Positions 20,400 to 29,596 of a stretch of DNA of 64,000 nucleotides are shown here, in pieces. The notes beneath the pieces were generated by a model, which saw only the letters and a program-made list of their open reading frames with translations, was not told the origin of the DNA and did no database searches. How positions within the stretch are numbered: the first letter of the stretch is position 1; each line of letters opens with the position of its first letter. Origin of the DNA: Lysinibacillus boronitolerans JCM 21713 = 10a = NBRC 103108 (GTDB lineage Bacteria; Bacillota; Bacilli; Bacillales_A; Planococcaceae); contig NZ_JPVR01000060.1 of the NCBI RefSeq assembly GCF_000772935.1, positions 1-64,000 of the forward strand, read 5' to 3'. A program made the translations under genes and the position numbers.

Positions 20400-21371
20400 T
20401 TGACACAAAAAGACTATCGTGTATTACTTTATTATAAATATATTACGATTGAAGACCCTGAAGCTTTTGCAGAAGAGCATCTAGCACTGTGTAAAGAGAT
20501 AGGGCTTCTTGGTCGCATTTTAGTAGGCTACGAAGGTATTAACGGAACTGTATCAGGTACCATTGAGCAAACAGATGCTTACATGAGCCATATGAAGGCT
20601 GATGCTCGTTTTAATGATATTATGTGGAAAATTGATGAGGTTGAAGGGCATACCTTTAGAAAAATGCATGTACGTCCTCGTAAGGAAATTGTTCACCTAG
20701 GCTTAGAACAGGATATCAATCCGTTAGAAATCACAGGTGATTATTTAACACCTAAAGAATTTATGGAACAGATGCAAGATGACAACACAGTAATCATCGA
20801 TGCCCGTAATGACTATGAATATGATCTCGGTCATTTCCGAGGTGCTGTACGACCAGATATCGAAAACTTCCGTGACCTACCTGCTTGGATGGAGGCACAT
20901 AAAGAAGATTTTGCAGATAAAAAGATCTTAACTTATTGTACAGGTGGTATTCGCTGCGAAAAATTCTCAGGTTGGCTAAAACGTGAGGGCTATGGTAAGA
21001 GCGTAGGTCAATTGCACGGCGGTATTGCTACATATGCGAAGGATCCTGAAGTAAAAGGTCAATTATGGGATGGTCAAATGTTTGTTTTTGACCGTCGTCG
21101 AAGTGTACCGATTAATCAGGTGGAGCATGTCATTGTTGGGAAGGATTATTTTACAGGGGAACCTTCTGAACGATATACAAACTGTGCAAACCCTGCGTGT
21201 CATAAATTAATGCTTTGTGAAGAAAAACACGAGGCATTTTACATGCGTAGCTGTTCAGATGATTGTCGCCGTGCCGAACGCAACTTTTTCGTGGAGGAAA
21301 ATGGTTGGACAAAGGAACAAGTTGAAGCGCAAATTGCTAAGATTGCAGAGGTCCAACAATCAAATTGTTAA
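20400..21371 (+). CDS. trhO: tRNA uridine(34) hydroxylase TrhO (rhodanese family)
   Basis: 323 residues, TTG start with AAGGTGG nine bases upstream. An N-terminal acylphosphatase-like domain ([11 protein letters not shown]) precedes a rhodanese domain (about 120-220) with active-site loop CTGGIRCEK, and a C-terminal Cys cluster ([14 protein letters not shown], then two further Cys) that probably binds metal. TrhO makes 5-hydroxyuridine at the tRNA wobble base, independently of prephenate. Transcribed alone. Confidence 0.92.
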   Translation: MTQKDYRVLLYYKYITIEDPEAFAEEHLALCKEIGLLGRILVGYEGINGTVSGTIEQTDAYMSHMKADARFNDIMWKIDEVEGHTFRKMHVRPRKEIVHLGLEQDINPLEITGDYLTPKEFMEQMQDDNTVIIDARNDYEYDLGHFRGAVRPDIENFRDLPAWMEAHKEDFADKKILTYCTGGIRCEKFSGWLKREGYGKSVGQLHGGIATYAKDPEVKGQLWDGQMFVFDRRRSVPINQVEHVIVGKDYFTGEPSERYTNCANPACHKLMLCEEKHEAFYMRSCSDDCRRAERNFFVEENGWTKEQVEAQIAKIAEVQQSNC

Positions 21372-21508
21372 TACTTAGAGAGATAATGCATTAAAGATAG
21401 TTTCCCTGTAGTTTGGGCAAGTAAGATCCCAAATCCATTCAATTTAATTCAGGGGATTATTTCATAGTCATTGCAGCTCAAAAAATTCAGCATAGTGATC
21501 ATCAGTTC

Positions 21509-21545
21509 AAAAGAGCATCGTTTATCAAGACGATGCTCTTATTTA
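21509..21545. terminator. Bidirectional terminator between trhO and the flavin dehydrogenase gene
   Basis: Perfect 10-bp arms AAGAGCATCG (21511-21520) and CGATGCTCTT (21531-21540) between convergent genes. Confidence 0.8.
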
Positions 21546-21551
21546 TACACT

Positions 21552-23201
21552 TTATCCTTGTCCTAAATAACGTCCTACCTGGCGTCCACTAAATAAACAC
21601 CCACCTACAAATGTCCCTTCTAAAGCGCGGTAGCCATGGACACCACCGCCACCGAAACCACTTACTTCACCAGCAGCATATAACCCAGGAATTGGCTGAC
21701 CGTCCATACCTAAAACAGCACCATTTAAATTTGTTTGTAAGCCACCTAAAGTTTTCCTTGTTAGAATGTTTAAGCGAACAGCAATTAAAGGCCAATTTTT
21801 GGTATCTAAAATTTTATGTGGCTTGGCAACACGCACCCATTTATCGCCAATATAATTTCTTGCTCCATGAATAGCGTTTACTTGCAAATCCTTCGTAAAC
21901 TTATTGTCCATTTCACGATCTCTTGCCAAGATTTGTTCTTTAATCTTCATGAAATCAAGTAGCTCATTCCCAGCAAGTTTATTCATTCCATCTACAAGTT
22001 CCTTTAGATCATGTGCAATCACAAAATCCTCTCCGTGATTTTTAAAAGCTTGGATCGGAGCCGGTGGGCCTGGTAAAATGCGTTTTAGAACATCGCTAAT
22101 GCTTTTGTTTGTTAAATCTGGGTTTTGCTCTGAGCCAGATAAAGCAAATTCTTTCTCAATAATTTTTTCCGTTAAAATAAACCAGGAATAGTCATAACCA
22201 GTTTTTTGAATCGCCTCCAACGTACTGAGCGTATCAAACCCTGGAAAGTTGGGTGCATGAAAACGATTCCCCTCTGCATCAAACCACAGGGAGGAGGGAC
22301 CAGGCAATATCCGAATCCCATGGTTAGGCCATATCGGATCCCAATTTTTTAACCCCTCTGTGTAATGCCACATACGATCACGATTAACAATGCGTCCCCC
22401 AGCGTGTTCCGTAATCTCTAGCATTCTTCCATCAACGTAAGCTGGCACACCACATACCATATTTTTAGGAGGTGTCCCTAATCGAGCAGGCCAATTTTTT
22501 CTTACTAAATCAAAATTTGCCCCAATACCTCCACTTGCCACAATCACAGCTTTAGCTTCGTAGGAAAATTCACCGATCCCTAATCTGGAACTTTTTTCAC
22601 CTCGATTAATAAAGGTTTCAGCAAGCACCGTTCCGCTAATTCCTGTAATCTCCCCTTCTTGCTGGATAAATTCATCCACACGATGTCTTGGCTTGAAGTC
22701 AATAAATCCATCTTTTATAGCCTGTTTCACTTTATCTACAAATGGCTTTACAATGCCAGGGCCTGTTCCCCAGACAATGTGAAACCTTGGTACTGAATTG
22801 CCGTGTCCTCCTGCTAACGAACCTCCCCGCTCTGCCCATCCAACAACGGGGAAAAACTTTATTCCTTTTGACTTTAACCAGTCGTATTTTTCACCTGCAG
22901 CAAAATCGACATAGGCTCTTGCCCATTTATATGCCCAAGAATCCTCATCATCTAAACGATCAAAGCCTGCAGTTCCTTGCCAATCCTGCCATGCAAGCTC
23001 CTTACTATCTTTAATCCCAAGCCTTCGTTGCTCTGGAGAATTTACTAAAAATATTCCACCGAACGACCAATATGCCTGTCCCCCGATTGAATTTTCAGGC
23101 TCTTGATCTACTAAAAGAACTTTTTTCTTTGCATCGATTAATTCACAAGCTGCGACTAATCCTGCAAGTCCAGCACCGACTATTGCAACATCATACTTCA
23201 T
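21552..23201 (-). CDS. FAD-binding dehydrogenase (flavocytochrome c / ketosteroid dehydrogenase-like)
   Basis: 549 residues. N-terminal FAD motif VAIVGAGLAGLVAACEL with an acidic strand end (LLVDQEP), a GGQAYWSFGG segment, and the C-terminal FAD-binding block GLYAAGEVSGFGGGGVHGYRALEGTFVGGCLFSGR, as in fumarate-reductase/3-ketosteroid-dehydrogenase-type flavoproteins. No heme-binding CxxCH is present. The substrate cannot be told from sequence. Monocistronic; a strong cre-like site lies about 230 bases upstream, suggesting carbon control. Confidence 0.85.
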   Translation of the reverse strand: MKYDVAIVGAGLAGLVAACELIDAKKKVLLVDQEPENSIGGQAYWSFGGIFLVNSPEQRRLGIKDSKELAWQDWQGTAGFDRLDDEDSWAYKWARAYVDFAAGEKYDWLKSKGIKFFPVVGWAERGGSLAGGHGNSVPRFHIVWGTGPGIVKPFVDKVKQAIKDGFIDFKPRHRVDEFIQQEGEITGISGTVLAETFINRGEKSSRLGIGEFSYEAKAVIVASGGIGANFDLVRKNWPARLGTPPKNMVCGVPAYVDGRMLEITEHAGGRIVNRDRMWHYTEGLKNWDPIWPNHGIRILPGPSSLWFDAEGNRFHAPNFPGFDTLSTLEAIQKTGYDYSWFILTEKIIEKEFALSGSEQNPDLTNKSISDVLKRILPGPPAPIQAFKNHGEDFVIAHDLKELVDGMNKLAGNELLDFMKIKEQILARDREMDNKFTKDLQVNAIHGARNYIGDKWVRVAKPHKILDTKNWPLIAVRLNILTRKTLGGLQTNLNGAVLGMDGQPIPGLYAAGEVSGFGGGGVHGYRALEGTFVGGCLFSGRQVGRYLGQG

Positions 23202-23277
23202 TCTTACACCCCCAAATCCATATCCTTAACTAACATTCTTCTCTCACAGTCTATTTACCTTCTACTATTCATATTTT

Positions 23278-23293
23278 TGTCTAAAATGTGACA
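23278..23293. promoter_or_regulatory. TnrA/GlnR-like inverted repeat
   Basis: On the minus strand it reads TGTCACATTTTAGACA, one base shorter than the TGTNAN-ATTTT-NTNACA consensus of nitrogen regulators. It lies 77 bases before the flavin dehydrogenase start. The missing base weakens the call. Confidence 0.25.
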
Positions 23294-23429
23294 AACAAAA
23301 TCGTTCGCTTTCTCGGATCCACACCATCGACAATTAGCATAAAACCTCTATTTTATTCCATTTAATTCCCATATAATTTTTTATTCTAAAACTGCACAGA
23401 AACCTGATACTATCGGACTTTTCAAATAG

Positions 23430-23444
23430 CGTTAGCGCTTTCAT
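23430..23444 (-). promoter_or_regulatory. cre-like CcpA operator
   Basis: On the minus strand ATGAAAGCGCTAACG matches the WTGNAANCGNWNNCW consensus at all but the last base. It is in the gap between the flavin dehydrogenase gene (leftward) and the serA leader (rightward, promoter about 110 bases away). Confidence 0.55.
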
Positions 23445-23555
23445 TGTACTCCCCAAAAAGACGAACAATAAAATAATATAATACATAAATTGTTCGTAAT
23501 TGGTTATTTTTCAGACTTTTGAAGTCAATATTTTTAAAGTTTTTAAGAAATATCG

Positions 23556-23585
23556 TTGACAAAGGTGAACAATAGGGATTATGAT
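23556..23585 (+). promoter_or_regulatory. Sigma-A promoter of the serA transcript
   Basis: TTGACA (23556-23561), an 18-base spacer and TATGAT (23580-23585), a few bases before the T-box leader. Confidence 0.75.
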
Positions 23586-23594
23586 GTTAACAAA

Positions 23595-23886
23595 TTTAAT
23601 CACAAAAAATATAACGACGGAGACACACTAGTCGCAAGAAAATCCATAGAGAGCTGATGGTTGGTGCAAATCAGTGATTTCTACGATAATAGTTCCACTC
23701 CTGAATAGATAAGCCGAACAACTTAAAAGTAAGCTTATCCGTCTCATGCACGTTACGCATATAGCTAAGACTGCCAGAATAAATTTTCCAGCAGTGATTA
23801 AGGGTGGTACCGCGAACCAAAGTTTATACAGCCTTTCGCCCCTTACAACACAATAATTGTGTTTGTAAGGCGTGGAAGGCTTTTTA
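23595..23886 (+). ncRNA. T-box riboswitch (serine) upstream of serA
   Basis: The leader shows Stem I, with an apical hairpin CTGAT/ATCAG, an AGAAAATC/GATTTCT helix and a GGAG/CTCC base. It then has the conserved T-box AGGGTGGTACCGCG (about 23800-23814) and a terminator stem. Folding Stem I puts TCC followed by A (about 23693-23696) opposite ACAC as the specifier: UCC, serine, which suits serA. Uncharged tRNA-Ser should stabilise the antiterminator and switch serA on. The base after UGG is U, which would meet the usual G discriminator of tRNA-Ser as a G-U wobble. Confidence 0.85.
23830..23886 (+). terminator. Regulated terminator of the serA T-box
   Basis: Outer arms AGCCTTT-CGCC and GGCG-TGGAAGGCT enclose an inner CCTTACAA/TTGTAAGG helix, followed by TTTTTAT. 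It competes with the antiterminator that includes the T-box sequence. Confidence 0.85.
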
Positions 23887-24009
23887 TATTGTTTTCGATT
23901 TAGAAAGGAGATTGTTTGCATGCTGTAAGATGTTCGAATTTTACAAATTTCAGACTGTCGTAGATAAAGCCACTACCAACCAATAATGATAAAAAAGGAG
24001 CTAATTATA

Positions 24010-25623
24010 ATGACTACTGCAACAAAAACAAGAACTATTAACGTATTTATCGCTGATCCACTAAGTGAGGATGGTATTTTCCCATTACGCCAGGAACAAG
24101 ATTTAGATTTAAACATTATTGTAGACACAGGACTAGCACCTGAAGAATTAATAGCTAAAATCGCAGATGTAGATGTATTACTTGTTCGTTCTCAAACAAC
24201 CGTAACACGTGAAGTGATTGAAGCAGCTAAAAGCTTAAAATTAATTGGTCGCGCTGGTGTTGGTGTCGATAATATTGACCTTGCTGCTGCTACAGAACAC
24301 GGTATTATTGTGGTAAACGCACCAGACGGCAACACAAACTCAGCTGCCGAGCATACAATTGCGATGATGACTTCACTTGCCCGTCATATTCCACAAGCTT
24401 TTAATACATTAAAAAATGGGAAATGGGATCGCAAATCTTATGTTGGCGTGGAGCTAAAAAATAAAACTTTAGGTGTTGTAGGTTTTGGTCGAATCGGCGT
24501 TGAAGTAGCGTATCGCGCAAAAGGTCAACGTATGAATGTAATGGCATATGATCCTTTCCTAACTGATGAACGTGCCAAAGAATTAGGTGTAACAAAAGCA
24601 ACGGTTGAAGAAATTTGTGCAGCTGCAGATTTCATTACAGTTCATACACCACTTCTACCTGAAACTCGCAACCTTATTAATAAAGATAAATTTGCGATGA
24701 TGAAAGATGGCGTACGTATTATTAACTGTGCGCGTGGCGGCATTATCAATGAAGACGATTTATATGATGCAATCGTAGCAGGTAAAGTGGCTGGAGCAGC
24801 TCTTGATGTATTTGTTTCTGAACCAGCAACAGATCATAAGCTACTGACTTTACCACAAGTTATCGCAACGCCTCACTTAGGAGCATCTACAATCGAGGCA
24901 CAGGAATCTGTAGCGGTTGATGTATCAAATGACATCATTAAATTTTACAAAACAGGTACTGTAACAAATCCAGTAAACATGCCATCTATACCAAAAGAGC
25001 TTCTTGCACAAGTTGAGCCTTTCTTTGAATTAGCTGAAAAGCTTGGTTCATTCCTATCACAAGTGACAACAGAGCCAGTCAAGGAAATCAACCTATCTTA
25101 TGCTGGCGAAGTAGCAAACTATGACGTTCGTCCATTAACTTCAAATGCGTTAAAAGGTTTACTGTCTAAAAATCACGGTAATCATGTCAATGATGTGAAT
25201 GCTCGTTACTTATCTGAACGTATTGGTATGAAAATTAATGAGCACAAAACAACAACAGCAAAAGGCTTTACAAGCTTAATTACTATTGAAATTATTACTG
25301 CTAACGAAACGCACACTGTAGCAGGTACACTATTAAACGGTTTAGGTGCACGTATTGTAAAAGTGGAGGACTATGTTGTAGACGTCATTCCACAAGGCCA
25401 CCTACTTTACATTAAAAATACTGACAAACCAGGTGCAATTGGCCGTGTAGCAACAAAGCTTGCAGAAAAAGAAATCAATATCGCGACAATGCAGGTTGGT
25501 CGTGCACAGGTTGGTGGTACAGCGGTTATGATGCTAACGGTTGACAATGTTGTAACAGAAGAAGATTTAGTATTTGTGGCACAGCTTGAAAACATTGATG
25601 AAGTGAAAGCCATTACCCTATAA
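24010..25623 (+). CDS. serA: D-3-phosphoglycerate dehydrogenase SerA
   Basis: 537 residues, the long form with C-terminal regulatory domains. NAD-binding [15 protein letters not shown] (about 155-170), catalytic Arg in NCARGGIIN, Glu in VFVSEPA and His in TPHLGAST; then an allosteric substrate-binding domain and a C-terminal ACT domain (about 465-537: [19 protein letters not shown]) for serine feedback. It starts serine synthesis from 3-phosphoglycerate. The ATG at 24010 is chosen for AAGGAG nine bases before it, over an ATG at 23986. Expression is controlled by the serine T-box. Confidence 0.96.
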   Translation: MTTATKTRTINVFIADPLSEDGIFPLRQEQDLDLNIIVDTGLAPEELIAKIADVDVLLVRSQTTVTREVIEAAKSLKLIGRAGVGVDNIDLAAATEHGIIVVNAPDGNTNSAAEHTIAMMTSLARHIPQAFNTLKNGKWDRKSYVGVELKNKTLGVVGFGRIGVEVAYRAKGQRMNVMAYDPFLTDERAKELGVTKATVEEICAAADFITVHTPLLPETRNLINKDKFAMMKDGVRIINCARGGIINEDDLYDAIVAGKVAGAALDVFVSEPATDHKLLTLPQVIATPHLGASTIEAQESVAVDVSNDIIKFYKTGTVTNPVNMPSIPKELLAQVEPFFELAEKLGSFLSQVTTEPVKEINLSYAGEVANYDVRPLTSNALKGLLSKNHGNHVNDVNARYLSERIGMKINEHKTTTAKGFTSLITIEIITANETHTVAGTLLNGLGARIVKVEDYVVDVIPQGHLLYIKNTDKPGAIGRVATKLAEKEINIATMQVGRAQVGGTAVMMLTVDNVVTEEDLVFVAQLENIDEVKAITL

Positions 25624-25633
25624 TTATCAACAA

Positions 25634-25675
25634 CAAGAAGCAGGGAGTCTCTACTCTCTGCTTTTTCTTTTTGGT
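25634..25675 (+). terminator. Intrinsic terminator of serA
   Basis: Arms AGCAGGGA and TCTCTGCT (with G-U pairing) around an 8-base loop, then TTTTTCTTTTT, just after the serA stop. Confidence 0.8.
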
Positions 25676-25729
25676 AAAATGATACTTTTCTAAAGGTTCT
25701 TCGTCTTTAAAGAAAAGGAGGTGCACAGC

Positions 25730-26224
25730 TTGAACATAGAAGAAATATTTTACTTACATAATCACACCATTTTTAAATACTTATATTACTTACTAAATGA
25801 CGAAAAATTAGCGGAGGATTATACACAGGAAACCTTTGTCCGTTATTTGAAACATCACCAAACAATTAAAGAAGGGGCTGATCTCGCTTGGTTACGCTGC
25901 ACCGCGCGTAACCTTGCCTATGATCATTATCGTCGAAAAAGGATTATTCAATTTGTCCCTTTTTTACAACAGCATGAAGAACAAACGTCACCTTCTCCTC
26001 ATCAATGGCTGATGCAACGGGAAGATGCCAGGATACTATATCTTGCAATTCGCAAACTAAAAATTACCTATCGCGATGTGATTATCCTGCGCAAAATAGA
26101 GGGACTATCCATCGAGGAAACCTCCAATATTCTTGGCTGGAATGAGGGGAAAGTAAAAAACACATTAAAACGAGCACTCGTCGCTTTAAAAAAAGAGCTA
26201 GGAGGTGAAATGGATGAAGTATGA
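25730..26224 (+). CDS. ECF-type sigma factor
   Basis: About 164 residues, the size of group 4 sigma factors. Region 2 (about 10-75) has the DYTQETFVRYLKH helix and the TARNLAYDHYRRKR DNA-melting/-10 segment; region 4 (about 105-160) has YRDVIILRKIEGLSIEETSNILGWNEGKVKNTLKRAL, a helix-turn-helix for -35 recognition. TTG at 25730 is preferred since AGGAGG lies seven bases upstream; GTG at 25721 overlaps that site. It overlaps the next gene by 11 bases, typical of sigma/anti-sigma pairs. Which B. subtilis ECF factor it matches is unclear. Confidence 0.88.
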   Translation: MNIEEIFYLHNHTIFKYLYYLLNDEKLAEDYTQETFVRYLKHHQTIKEGADLAWLRCTARNLAYDHYRRKRIIQFVPFLQQHEEQTSPSPHQWLMQREDARILYLAIRKLKITYRDVIILRKIEGLSIEETSNILGWNEGKVKNTLKRALVALKKELGGEMDEV

Positions 26225-27137
26225 TAAGAAGACATGGCAACACTTAGATGATTTAATGCTATCTGATCAGCAGGAAAAAAAATTATTACGCAATATGACA
26301 GAGCCTTTAGTAATTAATAAACAAACGAGAAAAAATAAATGGAAAATCCCTTCTGTATCATTGCTATTTATAGTAGTTCTTGCTTTATTAGTTTTATCTT
26401 TTGTTCAACGTCCTACTAATTCTCCTATGACAACGGATTCGTCAAAAGCAATCCAACGAATCTATTTAAAGGAGAATATAAACAAGGAAACCTTTATAGC
26501 AAAGGATTCTTGCCTTTATGTTCCTCAGCAATGCTATGCTCATTCAAAGGCTATCATACAGCTACAAAAAAATTTGGACAACGCTTCTCCTGTAACAATA
26601 TCCGCTAGTCAATGGAAAAATGGTACTATCTATGATATTTTGATTCTCTATAATGACCGTACACAAGAGAAATGGAAGGTCCTCAATAACAAGATTTTCT
26701 TCAATGTTGAAACCAAGCAAGCCTTTCTAATTGAAGAATCAATTGACTCTCTACGCTATTTTTATGATGAGAAGCGGTCGACGAAACTTATTATGGGGAA
26801 TATTTTCATCCTACTTACGCATTTCATCCTATGGATTGCAAAAAAAAGAATGCCTTATACAGAACGTCGCTTTTTCGCTGCGACAGTTGAGCATGCCATT
26901 GCCAATGCCATCATGCTCGTGTTGTTTGGAGGTATTTCATTTGGTATCTATCTTGTGCACCATACTATTCATGCAACAATTATTTATGGCCTTTTCTCAC
27001 TCTACTCCTTTATGCAAATCTATTATCGTAAAAAGGCTGGTGAACCTCAGGGCTACTTAATTGCTAGCGCTCTTGTTCAGCTTTGTATAGCGATAGCTTT
27101 TACATGTTTATACCTTAGACTGAATGTCTATTTTTAA
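26214..27137 (+). CDS. Membrane protein, putative anti-sigma factor
   Basis: 307 residues. A basic, charged N-terminus of about 44 residues faces the cytoplasm, followed by one helix (about 45-64), an extracytoplasmic domain of about 130 residues with two Cys (CLYVPQQC), then four more helices in the last 115 residues. The overlap with the sigma gene (ATG at 26214 with AGGAGGTG upstream) argues that it holds that factor at the membrane. No zinc-binding ZAS motif (HxxxCxxC) is visible, so the inhibitory contact would be non-canonical. Role inferred from position and topology. Confidence 0.65.
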   Translation: MKYDKKTWQHLDDLMLSDQQEKKLLRNMTEPLVINKQTRKNKWKIPSVSLLFIVVLALLVLSFVQRPTNSPMTTDSSKAIQRIYLKENINKETFIAKDSCLYVPQQCYAHSKAIIQLQKNLDNASPVTISASQWKNGTIYDILILYNDRTQEKWKVLNNKIFFNVETKQAFLIEESIDSLRYFYDEKRSTKLIMGNIFILLTHFILWIAKKRMPYTERRFFAATVEHAIANAIMLVLFGGISFGIYLVHHTIHATIIYGLFSLYSFMQIYYRKKAGEPQGYLIASALVQLCIAIAFTCLYLRLNVYF

Positions 27138-27180
27138 CAAAAAAATGTACTGACTCCATGAAGGATCAGTACATTTTTTA
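27138..27180. terminator. Bidirectional terminator
   Basis: Arms AAAAAATGTACTGA and TCAGTACATTTTTT around a 12-base loop between the convergent anti-sigma-like and HAD genes. Confidence 0.9.
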
Positions 27181-27969
27181 TTATAGCCTATTTACAAGCT
27201 CCAACAACGCTGTCAAAGAGTCCACCTCATAGGTAGGTGTCACAGCCCCGTTGGCGATATTGCTTTCACGATTAATCCATACATTGCGCATTCCCACACG
27301 AGATGATCCTAAAATATCAGTATTAAGATTGTCGCCAACCATAATTGCCTCATCAGCTGTAATACCTGCCTTCTCCATTACATACTCAAAAATAGATGCG
27401 TCCGGCTTACCTTTACCAAAGTCACCTGAAATAATAATATGATCAAAATATGGTGCAATTTCTGGTGTGATTTCTAGCTTTAGGTTTTGCAAACTTGGTG
27501 CACCATTTGTAAGCAATACAAGCTGATATTTTCCTTTTAATTCATCTAACACTGCAAAAGTATCTTCGTATAAAAATGGAGCCACTTTACGCTCGGCTAC
27601 AAAGCGCTCTCCTAGCTCTGCTCCAAACGCTGTATCCTCAATCCCAAGAGCAGCTAACCCTTTTGTCCAAGCCGCTGCACGATAGCTAGGAACAATTTCC
27701 TTCATTTTTTGGAAGGAATCCGTCGAGTCGTCAAATGTTCCCCAAAGACCTTCAAATGGATTGATACCAATTAAAACCGTATAATCATATGTTTCATAAC
27801 CTTCGTATAAAGCACGTGCCTCTCGGCGAACAGCTTCCTCTAGCTCAGCAGGATTCACATTATGTACAGTTGCTGCATAGTCACATGTTTTTTCAAATGC
27901 TGTTTTGACTGATTTTTTATCCCATAGTAATGTATCATCTAAATCAAAAATAATAGTATTTATCGACAT
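27181..27969 (-). CDS. HAD-superfamily phosphatase (YjjG/YfnB type)
   Basis: 262 residues with all four HAD motifs: DLDDTLL (nucleophile Asp, residues 9-15), LLTNGA, the Lys of GDFGKGKPDASIF, and MVGDNLNTDI. The helical cap between motifs I and II marks subfamily I. Close relatives are nucleotide or sugar phosphatases, including house-cleaning 5'-nucleotidases; the substrate is not evident. Single gene. Confidence 0.85.
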   Translation of the reverse strand: MSINTIIFDLDDTLLWDKKSVKTAFEKTCDYAATVHNVNPAELEEAVRREARALYEGYETYDYTVLIGINPFEGLWGTFDDSTDSFQKMKEIVPSYRAAAWTKGLAALGIEDTAFGAELGERFVAERKVAPFLYEDTFAVLDELKGKYQLVLLTNGAPSLQNLKLEITPEIAPYFDHIIISGDFGKGKPDASIFEYVMEKAGITADEAIMVGDNLNTDILGSSRVGMRNVWINRESNIANGAVTPTYEVDSLTALLELVNRL

Positions 27970-28059
27970 TTTGTCCGCTCCTAGCTCCCCGATTAATACT
28001 ATTATTTTAGCATATTTTCAAAATATTTAGGATAACAAATTATACACATTTCCTCTAGC

Positions 28060-28096
28060 TAAAAACAAGCTGTGCATCAATTTCTCACAGCTTGTC
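28060..28096 (-). terminator. Terminator of the MBL lipoprotein/DUF3006 operon
   Basis: Ten-bp arms ACAAGCTGTG and CACAGCTTGT with an 11-base loop; on the minus strand a T5 run follows. Confidence 0.8.
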
Positions 28097-28101
28097 ATCT
28101 A

Positions 28102-28350
28102 TTAATTATTTTTATTTCGTAAACGATTCATTAAACTCTGAATGTCTGCTTTTTTTTGTTGTGTTTCTTCTTGTAAAATTTCAATATGGTAAATACCATT
28201 TTTTTCTTCTATCTGAACACGATCACCTACTTGCACAGCCTTGTTTATGGCTGACTGCGAAATAATGAGCTGTTCCTCTTCTGCCGGAAACTTTAAAAAA
28301 ACCGCATAGCCATCTTCAATACGGTCCAATGTGTATTTACTCAAGCTCAC
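28102..28350 (-). CDS. DUF3006-family protein
   Basis: 82 residues, GTG start overlapping the upstream gene by 14 bases. DUF3006 proteins have a short beta-rich fold; here LDRIEDGYAVFLKF near the start is typical. These genes commonly follow ComEC/Rec2-like metallo-beta-lactamase genes, as here, but no biochemical function is established. The last 20 residues are charged and likely unstructured. Confidence 0.85.
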   Translation of the reverse strand: MSLSKYTLDRIEDGYAVFLKFPAEEEQLIISQSAINKAVQVGDRVQIEEKNGIYHIEILQEETQQKKADIQSLMNRLRNKNN

Positions 28351-29527
28351 TTACAAGTTCCCCTTTCTCATTCCGTAATTGCGCAGCATCTCCATCGTTT
28401 AACCAAATTTGTTTAGTCGTCCATTTCAAATAATTTTGCCCTTCCCGCGCATTGGTTCCACTAGTAATATAAATTATTTTCCCTGGCTGTAAAGAGAGAT
28501 TAGGGAAATTATAAACTTGATGCCCTTCAATTGAAATAAGCTGCCAACCTTTTAAAGATACTGCTTGTTGTCCACTATTTTTGATTCCTACTATTTCAGT
28601 AACTAGATCCTTGCTAACGATTTCAATAGCTGTTGTCGGTGCTACTTCTTTAGATGGTTTATTGCCCGTTTCCACTCTAGAAGTTTCCTTGCCATTCACC
28701 GCATAGTTTACCCCATCTGTGGACACCGTAATCGTTCCTAAATCTGCTGTGGCATAGATTTTGCTACCAATAGCCTGCAAACGATCCACTACTTCTGCAT
28801 GGGGATGTCCATATTTATTATCTTCTCCATAACTTAATATCGTGACCTCTGGTTTTACAGCCTGAATGAATTCCTCCGAGCTACTTGTGTTAGAGCCATG
28901 ATGTCCCGCTTTTAAAACGGTTGCTTTCACATCATACTGCAACATTTCCTTTTCTAATGCCACTCCCGCATCTCCCGTCAATAAAAAAGAGACATCCCCA
29001 TAAGTCATTTTTAAGACAATAGAGGCATCGTTATTATCTGTAGCCTGTTCATTGGCATTTAAAACTTTCACATTTACATCCTTATCAAATACAATATCAT
29101 CACCTATTTTTGGCACATGGTAAGGAATATTTTTTTCATCGATACGTGTCAGCATCTCTTCAAAGGTTTGCGATGTATGTACTTTTCCCGAATCATAAAA
29201 TTGTTCAATCATCATGTTATCTAATACAGGAATAAGCCCCCCAATATGATCAGCATCTGGGTGTGTCGCTACCACAATATCAAGCTTATTTATTCCAAGT
29301 TCTTTTAAATAAGAAACAATCTGTTGTCCTGCGCCCTTCACTCCCCCATCTATAAGCATCGTTTTACCACTTGGTGATTCAATCAGTATAGAATCCCCCT
29401 GCCCTACATCAATAAAATGAACCTGCATTTCATGACCAGCTGTTACATGAATTTTCTCTGTCTTGACTGCCTCGGTACAGCCAGCTAATAAAAAAATACA
29501 AAGGAGTAATACTATTATTTTTTTCAT
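28337..29527 (-). CDS. Secreted metallo-beta-lactamase lipoprotein with lamin-tail domain
   Basis: 396 residues. Lipobox LLAGC (Cys17) marks a lipoprotein on the outer face of the membrane. The MBL domain (about 32-270) is of the ComEC/Rec2 hydrolase type: FIDVGQGDSILIE, DGG, THPDADHIGG (metal ligands), LLTGDAG and GHHGSNTSS. A C-terminal lamin-tail domain (about 300-390: IVGIKNSGQQAVSLKGWQLIS) follows. Similar proteins are proposed extracellular nucleases. Overlaps the DUF3006 gene. Confidence 0.88.
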   Translation of the reverse strand: MKKIIVLLLCIFLLAGCTEAVKTEKIHVTAGHEMQVHFIDVGQGDSILIESPSGKTMLIDGGVKGAGQQIVSYLKELGINKLDIVVATHPDADHIGGLIPVLDNMMIEQFYDSGKVHTSQTFEEMLTRIDEKNIPYHVPKIGDDIVFDKDVNVKVLNANEQATDNNDASIVLKMTYGDVSFLLTGDAGVALEKEMLQYDVKATVLKAGHHGSNTSSSEEFIQAVKPEVTILSYGEDNKYGHPHAEVVDRLQAIGSKIYATADLGTITVSTDGVNYAVNGKETSRVETGNKPSKEVAPTTAIEIVSKDLVTEIVGIKNSGQQAVSLKGWQLISIEGHQVYNFPNLSLQPGKIIYITSGTNAREGQNYLKWTTKQIWLNDGDAAQLRNEKGELVSELE

Positions 29528-29555
29528 CTACTAACTTCCTTTCTATTTTCCTATT

Positions 29556-29592
29556 ATACAAAAAGAGAGCTAGCCATGGGCCGCTCTCCCTT
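29556..29592 (-). terminator. Terminator of the glycerate permease gene
   Basis: Imperfect stem GAGAGC...GCTCTC followed on the minus strand by CTCTTTTTGT, immediately after the permease stop. Confidence 0.7.
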
Positions 29593-29596
29593 TACT

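Noticed and set aside
23804-23986. 60-codon open frame before serA
   Set aside because: It lies across the T-box and terminator hairpin and lacks a ribosome site.
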